From Chara braunii (lineage: Eukaryota > Streptophyta > Charophyceae > Charales > Characeae), in the NCBI GenBank assembly GCA_003427395.1, contig BFEA01000270.1, positions 1,742,758 to 1,780,873 on the forward strand: DNA of 38,116 nucleotides, in the 5' to 3' direction. The stretch's first letter is position 1. The number at the start of each line of letters is the position of its first letter. Shown piece by piece: positions 20,353 through 30,872 of the stretch. The notes below the pieces were generated by a model. It made no database searches. It was not told where the DNA came from and worked only from the letters and a program-made list of their open reading frames with translations. The translations under genes and the position numbers were made by a program.

Positions 20353-21468
20353 ACCTCGTATGAGGGAACTATGCTGGATAATGTAGTGTACTGTGAGATG
20401 TAATCCTCAACTACATTGTTATTTTTTCTTCAATCCTTTTCTTCAATCCATAGCATCTAGAGATTTCCTCATGTGCTCAATGGCCTGCTGCAGCATCTGT
20501 TTGTATGTGACAACAAATTCTACGCTACCGGGTGCTGCAGTAGCCTGTTTCTCAGGTAGTAGGAAATCAAGGGCGGAACGAGGCTCCAACCAAGATGCAG
20601 TTGGTTGGGAGTCATGCCAGTAGCGCTATGTACAACGTTGTCATGCTGGCGACGAGAGGGAGTTTCTCGTCCCAGTCATCCTGGCTTGGCTTGATGTAGT
20701 GCGTCAGTAAATGCTGCACTACTCTGTTTATATGTTCCGCCTGTTCATTTGACTCAGGGTGATTCCGTTATGTCATTTGCAGTTTGGTTCCCATCTGTTG
20801 GGCAGTGTTCTGCCACAATTCGGCAGTAAAGCGAACATCCCTATCACTGACGATAGACTTAGGTAAACCAAAGTCTCGTACGCAGTTGTCCATGAACAGT
20901 CTGATGACATAGTCAGTTTAGCAGTCTCAGGCATAGCAATCAGTCTTGCATATTTAGAAAAGCGGTCCACTATAACGAAGGTGTGTCTTTTCCCAGACCT
21001 GCTGGTCACAAGAGTATCCATGAGATCCATGGAGATACTTTGACCAGGACCTTCAGGAATCGGCAAGGGCTTGATGAGCCCAAGCGGAGCCTGAGTCCTA
21101 GGTTTGTCACATTGACAGATCTGACAGGTTTTGACATACTTCTTGGCATCTTCTATCATAGAAGGCCACCATAATTTCTGCACTAGGTTAGCTGAAGTTT
21201 TCCTATAACCGAAATGACCAGTTGCATCGTGACACTCACCTAGAAATAAACTACGCAAAAACTCACTATTGGGAACACATAGTCTTTTATTCCCAGCCTT
21301 TTCAAGAAACAACGAGCCATCTACCATCGTAAATTCGTCAGAAGTCACTTTATCCTTCTCTTTGAACTTACGGATGATCTCAAACATAACTAAATCTTGT
21401 TGATAGGCTTCCACCAAAGATCGAGTTAGATCATTAGATATAACGAATTCAATCACTAGCGCGCCCAA
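20353..21468 (-). pseudogene. pol: Element B integrase zinc-binding domain and core
   Basis: The open part (20773-21468) carries the HHCC N-terminus (ECHDATGHFGYRKT, then CQICQCDK). The start of the core is LSISMDLMD-like, with SISMDLM holding the first catalytic Asp, followed by VIVDRFSKYARL. Near 20900 the frame shifts. In other frames the second Asp block (SDRDVRF, about 20840-20860) and the Glu block (HPESNEQAEHINR, about 20730-20765) are recognisable, interrupted by a stop. The D,D,E residues are thus all still encoded, but not in one frame. Confidence 0.87.
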
Positions 21469-21981
21469 GTAATCTGCTCGATGTGATAGTGCGTCAACTA
21501 CTTTGTTGTACTCTCCCTTGATTGATTGGATAAAGTTGATAGTAATACATGTCTATCACTTGAATCCATTGCTTGAGTTCATCAGAGAGTACAAGTTTTG
21601 TCTTGATCCAGCGCAAGGTCTCATGGTCAAATTTCAAGTAGGAGAACCTACCTAATGGACCAGCGCTCTGTAAAGGGCATAGAGCTCACACTCATATGTG
21701 GACTTTGCTAGTTTTTGTGACGGCATCTTCTTACTCATGTTCTCGATAGGTCTCAACTTGGGCCCCTCCTTTTGCGCAAGAACCGCGCCTATGCCATATT
21801 GGCTAGCGTCTATGGTTACGACAAATGGCTTATCAGAATCCGGAAGTTTAAGAACCTCGTAGTGTGTCAGAGCATACTTCAATTTCCTGAAGCTTGCTTC
21901 ACACTCTTCAGTCCACTCCCAAGGGGTGTCAAGTCGAGTAAGATCAGTTAATGGGGAAGCTATAGTACTAGTTTTTAACAA
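21469..21981 (-). pseudogene. pol: Element B RNase H domain
   Basis: The segment 21652-21981 includes WTEECEASFRKLK and the RNase H start FVVTIDASQYGIGAVLAQ. It also has KLAKSTYECELYALYRALVH, whose Glu lies in the second conserved block. It then frameshifts into ETLRWIKTKLVLS-type sequence (about 21600) with stops. This is the usual domain after RT in Ty3 pol. Non-functional through frame breaks on both sides. Confidence 0.85.
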
Positions 21982-22758
21982 ACGGACGATAGTAGTCCGT
22001 CATCCCTAAAAACGATCGGACCTCAGTAACAGTCTGAGGTCTCGGCCAGTCTCGTATGCTGGCCACTTTGGCATCGTCTGGCCTCAACCCATCCACGGAG
22101 ATTTCATGACCTAAGTACAAGATCTTGGTGCGACCAAACTCGCATTTCTCCAAGTTTACCTTGTATTGGTGTTGTTTTAGGAGACCTAGCACTATTTTCA
22201 AGTGCTCAGCGTGCTCCTCTACGATCCTACTAAAGATAAGAATATCGTTGAGGTACACGATGATAAACTTGTCTAAGTACTCGTGAAATATCCTATTCAT
22301 GGCGTGCTGGAATGTCCCAGGGGCATTGCATAGGCCAAAGGGCATCACCACAAACTCGTACAGACCGTACCTGATCTGAAAAGCGGTTTTGTGTTGGTCC
22401 TCAAGTCTAATGGCAATTTGATGGTATCCGGACTTCAGATCTATCTTGTTGAAGTACCGACATCCCTGCACTCTATCCAGGAGGTCGCCGATGCGGGGTA
22501 GGGGCTCTGCGTTTTTAACAGTGATGGCATTGAGGCCCCTATAGTCAATGCACATCCTCAGTGTACCTCCCTTCTTAGGAACAAATAAGACTGGCGCACC
22601 GTAAGGGGAGGTGGCCGAATCCATCCCTTTTCTGTGAGCTCCTTGAGCTGGCGGCGGAGCTCATCCAACTCCGCGGAAGACATCCTATAGATTCGTCCCC
22701 TAGGCACTTTGCTACCTGGGACAACCTCTATCGCATGGACCACCTCCCTTTCTACCAC
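21968..22758 (-). pseudogene. pol: Element B reverse transcriptase domain
   Basis: VPRGRIYRMSSAELDELRR and EKGWIRP lie in one frame (22558-22758). A one-base shift then moves to SPYGAPVLFVPKKGG, LRMCIDYRGLNAIT, FNKIDLKSGYHQI, VVMPFGLCNAPGTFQ and GHEISVDGLRPD (21968-22624). The catalytic box reads YLND (22244-22255) instead of YLDD, a GAC-to-AAC change that removes one of the two metal-binding aspartates. The copy was therefore inactivated by a missense change as well as by frameshifts. The remaining sequence is a textbook Ty3 RT. Confidence 0.92.
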
Positions 22759-22914
22759 GCCTGTGGGCTCCTAAAAAAGGTCGGAATATTGCGCGACGAC
22801 CGATTCTATCTCTGGGGGTATTTTAACAGCCTCCCCTTTCTCAGAAACAAAGACTAAATACATGCCCTCCTCGCGATTCAGCTTATAGTAGTTATAGAAA
22901 GAGGAGGCACACAT

Positions 22915-23361
22915 TCAGTCGTAGTTTTCCAGTAGACTGCTAGCTTTGTACTTTTGCAGTCTAACGGTCCTACCGTTTAGCAGCTTGTGTATCAACACCT
23001 TCCTATCCCAATCAAACTGAGGTTGAACGACCTTGAGGTAGTACATGCCTAGTAGCATATCGAAGGGCAGTTCGTCGCTAACGAGGAATGAGATTTTGTG
23101 TCTCACTTCCCCTCCTCCATAAGAGAAGGAACAGACTACGTCCTTGACATAGTCTTTAACAATCATTTGGTGCTTGTTGGCTAGCGTAGAAGCTACAATT
23201 CTGCTAAGCCGCTGCACTTGGTCCCCTAAGCGCAGTCTATCCACACAAGCACGACTGATGAAATTCCGTGTAGAGCCTATGTCTGCGAAGGCACCCACTT
23301 TGCGGCCACCTACATCAACCTCTACCACGAAATGTTCACCCTTTGGACCTCTACTGATCAT
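22915..23361 (-). pseudogene. pol: Element B aspartic protease domain
   Basis: The frame overlaps the end of gag by four bases (ATGA), so protease follows gag by frame change or re-initiation. It contains VEVDVGGRKVGAFADIGSTRNFIS, in which the active-site triplet reads D-I-G (23272-23283). Ile replaces the usual Ser/Thr, explained by a single ACA-to-ATA transition. The later block DELPFDMLLGMYYL is intact. It ends in a stop 156 bp before the next recognisable RT linker. About 160 bp at 22759-22914 hold linker sequence with a stop. Loss of the Ser/Thr would be expected to weaken or abolish proteolysis. Confidence 0.85.
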
Positions 23362-24164
23362 CTCCCAAGAGTCTCAGGGGTTCTTCCTTGACCACTAGTC
23401 GCCACATAACCACCTGGAGGGGGCATGCCAAACATAGGTGAGAATGATGGCCCAACCGGCGACAACGTCATTGATGGACCCCCAACCGATGGGGGAGCTA
23501 CAGCAAACGGAGGCTGCCTCATCATTGGAAGAGGATCCTGTAGTGCAGCCATAATTCGTTTTTGGCCTGCCACTAGTTCAGCCAGCACGTCCTGCTGAAC
23601 AACCTGCGTCTCCGCCACACACAGGAGCGAATTCCGCAGTGCTTGCATAGCGGGATCAAGTGCGGACTCATCTAGTGCCTCTAGCTTGCCTAGTTTCTGC
23701 AATCTACTACCTAGTCTAGCTTTTCTCATTATTGCTCTTCTTCTTCTCTCTGCTGCCTCTTCCAATTGCCGTTGTAACTCATCTTGAAGTTCTTCTGCTT
23801 GGAGGATTTCATAATCCTCCGACGTGAGTTGAGCCTGTTGGCTGACTTGCGGGCCAACACTCCGGCTAACAGAAGCCTGAGAACCACTTTGATTGACTCC
23901 TGACGAAGTGGCTTGTGAAGAGGCCTGCGACATGGGGGAGGTGACCATGGTTGCACCTGTGCTAGCTACAATTCTAGACCTGGCGCTGGCCGCGGCGTCC
24001 CTCGCTCTCCTTTCTGCTGCTCTCTCTCTAGCCTCTCTCCGCAGTCTCCTCTCGTCCCCTGGACCTAACTCTACGAAAGTCAAGGGTTGACTGAGAGCAG
24101 TTCTACGAGTGATCCTAAGGTCATCCACTAACAACTCCTCCTCACTAGCGCTTGCATCACTCAT
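23358..24164 (-). CDS. gag: Element B gag N-terminal protein, no capsid seen
   Basis: A 268-codon uninterrupted frame from ATG 24162-24164. The N-terminus is acidic, then strongly basic/alanine-rich (RRLRREARERAAERR, about residues 40-60). A Ser/Gln-rich linker follows, then a predicted coiled coil (EELQDELQRQLEEAAERRRR, about 125-145) and a Pro/Gly/Met-rich tail. Neither a retrotransposon capsid domain nor a CCHC knuckle can be found before the protease frame begins at 23361. Either an internal deletion removed capsid and nucleocapsid, or this lineage has an unusual gag. Placement between primer site and protease makes gag the only sensible identity. Confidence 0.7.
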   Translation of the reverse strand: MSDASASEEELLVDDLRITRRTALSQPLTFVELGPGDERRLRREARERAAERRARDAAASARSRIVASTGATMVTSPMSQASSQATSSGVNQSGSQASVSRSVGPQVSQQAQLTSEDYEILQAEELQDELQRQLEEAAERRRRAIMRKARLGSRLQKLGKLEALDESALDPAMQALRNSLLCVAETQVVQQDVLAELVAGQKRIMAALQDPLPMMRQPPFAVAPPSVGGPSMTLSPVGPSFSPMFGMPPPGGYVATSGQGRTPETLGR

Positions 24165-25434
24165 GCGCTACAGTGTGTGTGATCTGAACAAGAATCCACA
24201 CTGAATCCTACCTCAGCATAACACACAACCGAGTATGATTCACAACTGTCTTCGGTCGGCCTGGACATAAACAATTACGTAGTTAAGTGTCAACGAATGT
24301 CAAATCCTACAGGGAATGTTAAATCTATTTTTAGATTACTGAGATATAGATTGCATTGCACCAAAGAATATACTACTCTATTTGCAGTTGTCTGTTAGTT
24401 GTTAGACAAGTCCGCAACAACTAAATAATCAAAAATAAAAATAACATCTCCTGCAGAGATGTATGCTGAATGGCAGTTTATCTAATTAATACCACAGCGG
24501 ACAGTTACCCGAATCCAACCCTTTCCCTGTATCCCTCTTGAGTAGTCACTTTGTGTCAACGTTCCTAGGCATCTGGTTGAGCAGCGTGTCTGAAGGAGTG
24601 CAATCCGGCCCACCCCTGTGCCCCAAGTCTACGTCAAACGTGCCAGCCCTTGCACCTTATTTATCCTCGCATGCAACGAGCCTTACACCCGGTTTGATTT
24701 GGCTGATCAAGAGGCAGTTTTAGGACAACCCCCACGGTCCTCAGGAATTCTTTAACGTCGCAATCAGGACGATGATCACAGCCAGAGTCAACACTGAGTC
24801 CCCGCCAGAAATATTTAAAGACGGTCTGGTAAGCGTCTGTTCAAAGGGCTGGCATGCCCTGCATGACCTCTATTGCGCAGCAGCAGAACCAAGGACTCGC
24901 GGCAAAGCATGCGTGTACTAGTCCCAGGGGGTTGGCATGGTGACCATGACCCGAGTGCTTCGTCCAGGGCCCTTCAGAGGCATCGCCCGTCTCCCACCAG
25001 CTTGCTGCCCAGGAAGAATGTCGACTCTCAAGGTTGAGCGCTCACGACACCTCACAATGAGAGGACTCTCAAGACAAGACTCACTTCCTCACGGTAAGAA
25101 GCAATGAAGAGGGTAGATAAGGAAGGAAGCAACGTACCTCATAGTGCTGTCCCCAACCACAAATTTCTCACTGGCAACCTGATGTGCATTTATGATGACC
25201 AGTCTTTGCCTCGGCACAACCAACAGCAGAATGCAGTTCCACCTCGGCTTAAATGCCACATCAGCGAGCTCTCATCATCCAGTGTACACCCCTAATGTCA
25301 CCACATAGCTTCCTGGCACGCCCACACGACCCTGGGCCGCCTCACATTCCACGCCCAAGCCTTATCACTGCCCCACACCTCATGCGAAGCACCGAACAGC
25401 TATTGCGAAGAACCAATGAGCGCAGTTCAAACCA
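24165..25434 (-). other. Untranslated leader of element B
   Basis: About 1.27 kb between the primer site and the gag start with no recognisable coding domain. The part nearest gag is AT-rich (about 24200-24500) and the rest is mixed. A leader this long is common in plant chromoviruses. Only frames under about 100 codons are present. Confidence 0.6.
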
Positions 25435-25446
25435 GCTCCGATACCA
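25435..25446 (-). other. Primer-binding site of element B
   Basis: On the minus strand TGGTATCGGAGC lies three bases inside the 5' LTR. It is identical to the element A site and is one base different from the common plant initiator-Met primer site. Confidence 0.88.
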
Positions 25447-26010
25447 AATTGCAAGGAAAATGAGCAATAGTGAGATGACAATCATCAGATTGCACAATCA
25501 TATTGAAGGCCAGATAGTACCACGGTGTCCAGAAAGCAGAAATGCACCAATATAACACCAATGAAGATTCGTAACACTGAAAACCAATGTTAATGAGATC
25601 TTGCTCTCGCCACCACCAACACTAGTGTCCAGGCCCTATCTCCTACTTCGCGCTCGGCGCCCAGCCTACTCCTTACACAGCTACTGTCTGCCTACTCATT
25701 GACGATGCAACTGTTGATGTCAGCAGCCCACGAAGTACTCGAAGATGTTGCCCATAGCAGACCATCGCCAATACCAGGTATGTGCCCTCACATCATGATC
25801 ATCATCATCCTTCTCTCTCTCCCCTGTCTTACTCCCACGTCAACCAGCTGTGGAGGCTGGGCTATGGGGCTGCCCTCAGCAGCGCCCTTCTCCCTGCACG
25901 ACCGCACGCGCTTGCACCTCGCCTCTCAGCGCCAGCAGCAGCCCATGAGTGTCCGCTCCAGCAGCGCTGCCACTAGCATGTGAGTGCCTGAATGAGCCTC
26001 CAGGCCGCGA

Positions 26011-26033
26011 GCTCTTTCCTATATGGAAAGAGC
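26011..26033. promoter_or_regulatory. Conserved hairpin in element B 5' LTR
   Basis: GCTCTTTCC-TATAT-GGAAAGAGC, the counterpart of 19363-19385. Stem arms are identical between LTRs and only one loop base differs. Confidence 0.5.
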
Positions 26034-26071
26034 CTGTCTGTCTTCGCAGCATGGCTGGCTTGGGACTGGGC

Positions 26072-26222
26072 CCAGAAGCTTCCGGTAGGCCCCAGGATGC
26101 TGCGCCTCTCTTGCAGCTACTGGGCCTCATTCGGTTGGGCCTCCCANCCAGAAGCTTCCGGTAGGCCCCAGGATGCTGCGCCTCTCTTGCAGCTACTGGG
26201 CCTCATTCGGTTGGGCCTCCCA
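26072..26222. other. Probable assembly artefact: 75-bp repeat around one N
   Basis: The 75 bp at 26072-26146 are repeated without change at 26148-26222, separated by a single N. The other LTR of element B has this segment once. The pattern is that of two overlapping contig ends placed side by side rather than merged. Confidence 0.9.
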
Positions 26223-26473
26223 ACTGTCTGTGTATGAGGCTGTGATTCTCGTCCAGGGCCTGCTTCATTTTGGAAAGGCCTGGAAGGCCGTCGAATGTCT
26301 CACTGCTCGGTCTGTGTTTTCCTCAACCAACTGGCGCGACGAAACTGCCAGGACCCCAAATACGATATTGACAGCTTAGGGCCTCTAGTGATTTGTCAGG
26401 CCCGCCTTCACTTAGGGCGGGCACATCTGCAGCAAAAGGCCCCTTAGGCCTACCGAGGACCCAGATCCTCGCA

Positions 26474-27138
26474 CAAGCCATATGTTTTTCTTTTGTGCAA
26501 GTGGTGATGAGTGGAACGCGACCCTTACCACTGCACGTAAGAAAAGGAAAAACAAAAAACCGAGACAGCTACTGTAGTGTTTGTAGTAAGTTCGTGACCC
26601 ATAATTCTTGGAACACAGATTGGAATCCGAATCCAGAATATATTACTGGCCTGCTGGTGTTCCTCCAGCAGTTTGATGAATGTCCTTCCAAATGCATGGG
26701 GAAAACTTGATAATTCCTTGCAGGGGACTCTTTGGAAAAAACACTAGATCCAATGACGAGTACGGTGCGGCCCCAAATTATTTTTTTTCTGTGCACTTAC
26801 AATTTTCAAAAGGGAGGCACACATTTGGTTACCACAGCCTTCCCTTTTGAATGTTTTTTTTTTTTTTTTTTTCGTAATTGCGCCGCATCGTGTACGCGCC
26901 CATGTGTGCACATGCACTATGTGGCAGACGGGCACAACTTGCTCGCACGTGATGCGCCGCATTTATGGTTTAAACCCCATTTATACCCCTGTCCCCTACA
27001 GCTCACAACAATGAAAAAGAAAAAAGAGCCCGGATGCGGGCTGATCTTGGTGGGCGCCCAGATGTCCAACCAGCAATCCAAAAGTGAAAAGAAGTAAAAA
27101 AGATAGAGAGAGTTTTTACTAACTTTTAGGCTTTTAGC
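26474..27138. other. Unassigned flank between element B and the LINE
   Basis: No gene is recognised. A run of 19 T occupies 26854-26872, and AAAAAGAAAAAAG-type runs occur near 27010-27100. The sequence next to the LINE tail (27115-27138) is T-rich, which suits target-primed insertion. Confidence 0.5.
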
Positions 27139-27140
27139 AG

Positions 27141-27141
<1 letters not shown>

Positions 27142-27186
<45 letters not shown>
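27142..27186 (-). repeat. (ATT)15 tail of the LINE
   Basis: Fifteen perfect ATT units (AAT on the minus strand) end the LINE 3' UTR in place of a poly-A tail. Position and perfection mark the 3' terminus. Confidence 0.9.
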
Positions 27187-27812
27187 TAAACAAAACAGGG
27201 CCTTATGGCCCTGGCTCCTTCTATTCTGGGAAGCGTCAGTCCGGTTCCTATTCCACCGGCAAGTCAAAATATACATTACATCAAGAACACTCACACACGC
27301 TTCCTTCCGTCAGGCCGAAGGATCCCTGAACAGCATTGATTGCTCCACCGCGGTGGAGGATTGACTGTCAGCTTGCCCTATCCCTCTCTTTCCTCTCAGA
27401 CCTGGAGTCCAGGTCTGCCAGATAGCTCCATTGTCCCTAGAAAGAGTTCATCCGTTATCCTCGCCGACCTGTTTCCTCCCCACACACCTCCCTGCCCCTT
27501 TGGAAGATCTACGATAAAACCCTAAACCCTAAACCCCTCGCCTGTGCGCCCAACCTCCAATAGTCGAGCTTGGACATTGGAAGGCATTGATTTGCTTCCG
27601 GCCCCCTGCGATAAAGTCTTCCTTTGTAACCTGCGTTCATGCTCTCCCATATTTTCACCTACTTTAACTTGTCCTTCTCTCTCCCATGTTTCCTCTTTGT
27701 TCGTACCCCCTGGGCCCCTGAGGGGCCGCTTACATTCGATTGAGGCCTAGGATGCGAATATGCCCTCAGACGTTGCCTGCTGGTGAAAGCCTCTTTCTGG
27801 TACTGAATTGTG
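27187..27812 (-). other. LINE 3' UTR with telomere-like motif
   Basis: About 625 bp between the ORF2 stop and the AAT tail, without a coding domain. At about 27517-27537 the plus strand carries CCCTAAACCCTAAACCCC, i.e. two to three plant-type telomere units, reading TTTAGGG in the sense of the element. Confidence 0.7.
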
Positions 27813-28841
27813 TCACTCCTTCCAGCATACCCGGTCCTCTCGCAATTCTGCAATCTTGCCATTTATCAGCCAATTCCTGTAGAATCTCTGCCTCTCCTTG
27901 TTACGCTGCTCTTCGTCTTCTGTCCAAGCTTGTTTGGTCTTCCGCCATCTGCAGAGGATCTCAGCTTGTATCAATGTTCTGGTTTCTATCCACACCTTCT
28001 CCCATGGGTTAGACCGCCCCTCAATTGTCCTGCTGCATCTCTCCTTCCATATGACCCATAGGGTCACTTTCCTGACGAGTTCAAACCAGATCCTTTCTGC
28101 CTTTTGCGCCTGATCAGGGATGTTAGTCAAGAGGAGAAGTTGAATGGGTTGCTCGGGGAAGGGAGATGTGAAGAGGGAGTCCCTGAGTGATGAAGCCCTC
28201 GCCCAATATTCAGTAGCCTCTTTACAAAGCACTAGGCAGTGAACTATATCTTCTACAGCGCCTTCGGTGCAGACTGTACATAATTCCGAGCTGTTGGGGT
28301 CTGCGGCTTTCCGCCTAGTGTGTAGCCATTGGTTCACCGGTAGGGCTGCGTACACAATCAGCCACTGCAAACTTCTAATCTTGATTGGTCTGATGCGTTT
28401 GAATTTTTCCCAGTGGATTCGTGTCATTTTGTTTGCTTCCTGCCTGACGAGGTTCCGCCATCTGTTTTTGATAATAGGGTCTGGATTTTTGGTCTCTAGA
28501 GACAGTCTGTACCCAAGTTTGACTGTGTAATCCTGGATTGGAATTTTGGTCTTAATGTTGCTGGCCCTATTTGGCGTCCACGCCCATTCCGCTGGATCGA
28601 ACTCCAAGCTACGGATTGCAGTGTCAGGTCTGAAGACCGACTTTGGCCATGCCCCTAGGACCCTTACTTTCCGGAGCAGGAAGGATTCTAAGAGTGACGA
28701 CTCTACATCGCAGTTCAAGATAGTTGGCGTAGCAGTATTGGTGAGGGAAATCGGGAAAGAGAGGAAAGTGGCCCTAGTGTGTGAGCCTTGCAGCAAATGG
28801 GAGAATTGAAAGGCTCTAGAGGGGGTTACGTCTTGAATCAT
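27813..28841 (-). pseudogene. LINE ORF2 C-terminal region with zinc-binding domain
   Basis: This 342-codon open segment is the carboxy end of ORF2. It contains KNRWRNLVRQEANKMTRIHW and SLQWLIVYAALPVNQWLHTR. A zinc-binding motif C-x2-C-x8-H-x4-C (CTVCTEGAVEDIVHCLVLC) is characteristic of the zf-RVT domain that follows RT in plant LINEs and contributes to RNA/DNA binding in target-primed reverse transcription. After it come tryptophan-rich and basic stretches (LWVIWKERCSRT, RWRKTKQAW). No RNase H is seen. The segment is intact itself and ends at TGA 27813-27815, but it is disconnected from upstream RT by frame breaks near 28842-29016. Confidence 0.85.
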
Positions 28842-29016
28842 AAGTCCCCACTCACCCGGTCTCCACGATTCGTCTTTTACCAGGATATCTTTCCATTCCT
28901 GTGGGATACAACTAAGTATATACTGGAGATTGGTCCCTCGTCTGTGGCATCCTTTCAGTCAGGAGCTGACTTCTTGTTCCGTTATCCAGCCCTTTCTATC
29001 CTCCTTCCATAAGTGG

Positions 29017-30872
29017 TCAACTTTCCAGATACCGTTCTTGATCCAGGTTGTCCGCCTCGTTTGTTATCCATTCATTCCCGAAGAGCGGTTGCCTTAGTAC
29101 TTCATCCTTGGATTTGGGTCTGTTTATCTTATTGGGAAATATTTTCCTCCAGGATTGGAGTGTTGCCGACCAGTAAGGCGTGGGCGGTCGACAGTCATCG
29201 AGTCTGTTATTCCTCGTTCGATTCCTACGTCCTGTGGTTATCACCCATTCTTTATTCATTACCCAAAACAGACCTGACATATTGTTCGGGGAGGGAACTG
29301 GGGCCACGGATCTGATACTATCCAGCGCCAGATTAATCCAGGCGCTGTCCGGCTTCATCAGCAGTTTGATGATCCATTTGACTTGTAAGGTTTTCGTTTC
29401 TGTTCCGGGGTCGATAATTCCTAGGCCTCCGTTTCATGGCCTTCTTGTAACATAGTGCCAGGCGATCTTAGATATGCCCTTGTCCTTGTTGGGGTCTCCT
29501 GTCCATAGATAAAGCCTAGCTCTTCGGTTCAACTCCTTAACCTAGTTGTCCGGGACTGTCCAAATGGAGGCTATGTACCACATCATTGAAAAGACCGATG
29601 TATTGAGGACTAGCGCTCGACCAATAAGGGGCGTGAAGGCATTGCCCCACCTTCCGATTTTATTGATCTGTTTGGCCAGCATGGATGGGCCCATTTGGGG
29701 AGCCAATCCTTCCTTCGTCATTAGTATGCCAGATAGCGGGTGGGTGTGTCCGGCGTTTGCCATGTCATAGCCGCCTTGTCGCCTTGGAGTGAAAGGGGAT
29801 CTTCCTGAGATAGCCACCAGCCAATTGTTTTTCCCCAGTTGATCTTCATTTCTGAGGTTAGTCTGAACGCTTCCATTGCTTTAGCTAGTGTCCTGAATGA
29901 GGAATCAGACGCTCTGATTAGGACCGTTAGATCGTCCGCGAACATGATAGTTGCGGGAAAATTCATCTGGTGGGCTGATCCTACGTCGGTGCTGGCTAGT
30001 CTTTGAATTGATGGATCCTTACGGAGGAAGGATGTGATTGCCTCCATTACGAATAGAAAGATTGATGGGGCCAACGGGTCCCCTTGACGGACTGAGCGGG
30101 AGATCGGGTAGCAATCTGACAGTAGTCCATTGACTTGGACACAACCTACTGCATCTTTGTACAGTATCCGGACCCACTTTCTGAAGTTAGGTCCAACTCT
30201 CATTCTTTCCATACTTGCTTCCATGAAGTCTCAGTTTACTTGATCGTATGCCTTTTCAAAATCAAAGAAGAGAATGGCGGTGTTTATTTTTATTTCCCTG
30301 ATTTTTCTTACCGACTCGTTCAATATCATAACATTGTCTAGAATGCAGCGACCCGGGATGAAACCTGTTTGGTTGATGTGGAAGCATTTGTTGGTAATCC
30401 TGATAATCCGGTTGGACAGGGTCTTAGCCAGGATTTTGTATGAAAGAGTTAGCAGCGATATGGGTCTGTAATTCCTGATGTCGTCTTTCTCACCCTTTTT
30501 GTAAAGTACCGTGACCACGCTGCTGCTGAGAAGATTGCCCAGCCCTCCCTTGGACCAGCTGTCATTATAGAAGTTTAGCAGGTCACCTCCTAGCAAGGCC
30601 CATAATTTCTCCCAAAACTCTTTTGTTAATCCATCGATTCTAGGGGACTTGGTGTTATACATGCTTTGTAAAGCCCGATGTAGTTCTTCCTGTGTGATTG
30701 GTTTGTCGAGTGCTTCAGCCTGTTCAAATGATATTGTTTGCTCTAGGTAGTGTAGCATTTTCTGCCTTGCCTCTCTAATGTTGGGGGGTATCGGAATCTC
30801 GGTCTTGGAGTGGTAGAGGTCCTTGTAGAAATTGTTAGCTATCTCTAGCATACCTTCGCTATCTGATCTCAT
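29017..30872 (-). pseudogene. LINE ORF2 reverse transcriptase domain
   Basis: In minus order: ALQSMYNTKSPRIDGLTKEF, LLNFYNDSWSKGGL, NYRPISLLTLSYKILAK, NQTGFIPGRCILDN, ILFFDFEKAYDQVN, then a stop. VQVNGLLSDCYPISRSVRQG follows and the catalytic FADD (29931-29942) is intact. Stops or frameshifts occur near 30231, 29721 and 29542, and the thumb/connector continues at 29017-29358 (LFWVMNKEWV, IFPNKINRPKS). The enzyme would copy LINE RNA at a nicked target. Motif spacing is normal for L1-type RTs. Its N-terminal part (30430-30872) is also present a second time upstream. Confidence 0.9.

Larger units (their letters stand above)
18750..26473 (-). mobile_element. Element B: degenerate Ty3/chromovirus LTR retrotransposon
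   Basis: Direct LTRs (18750-19748 and 25450-26473) flank, on the minus strand, a primer site, a gag-like N-terminus, protease, RT, RNase H, integrase and chromodomain, then a polypurine tract. The target duplication is CAAG (18746-18749 and 26474-26477), the same length as for the solo LTR in element A. The coding region is broken by several frameshifts. The RT active site reads YLND and the protease active site DIGS. No capsid or zinc knuckle is visible in gag. It is likely incapable of autonomous movement. Confidence 0.92.
25450..26473 (-). repeat. 5' LTR of element B
   Basis: It pairs with 18750-19748. Its minus-strand start reads TGCGAGGATCTGG, one base different from TGTGAGGATCTGG in the other LTR. 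It includes an antisense donor-like CAGGTATGTG (25775-25784), the 9-bp hairpin (26011-26033) and an assembly-type duplication (26072-26222). Corrected for that duplication its length is about 948 bp. Confidence 0.9.

Noticed and set aside
27142-27186. (ATT)15 as an independent microsatellite
   Set aside because: It sits exactly at the 3' end of the LINE, matching a target-primed tail.
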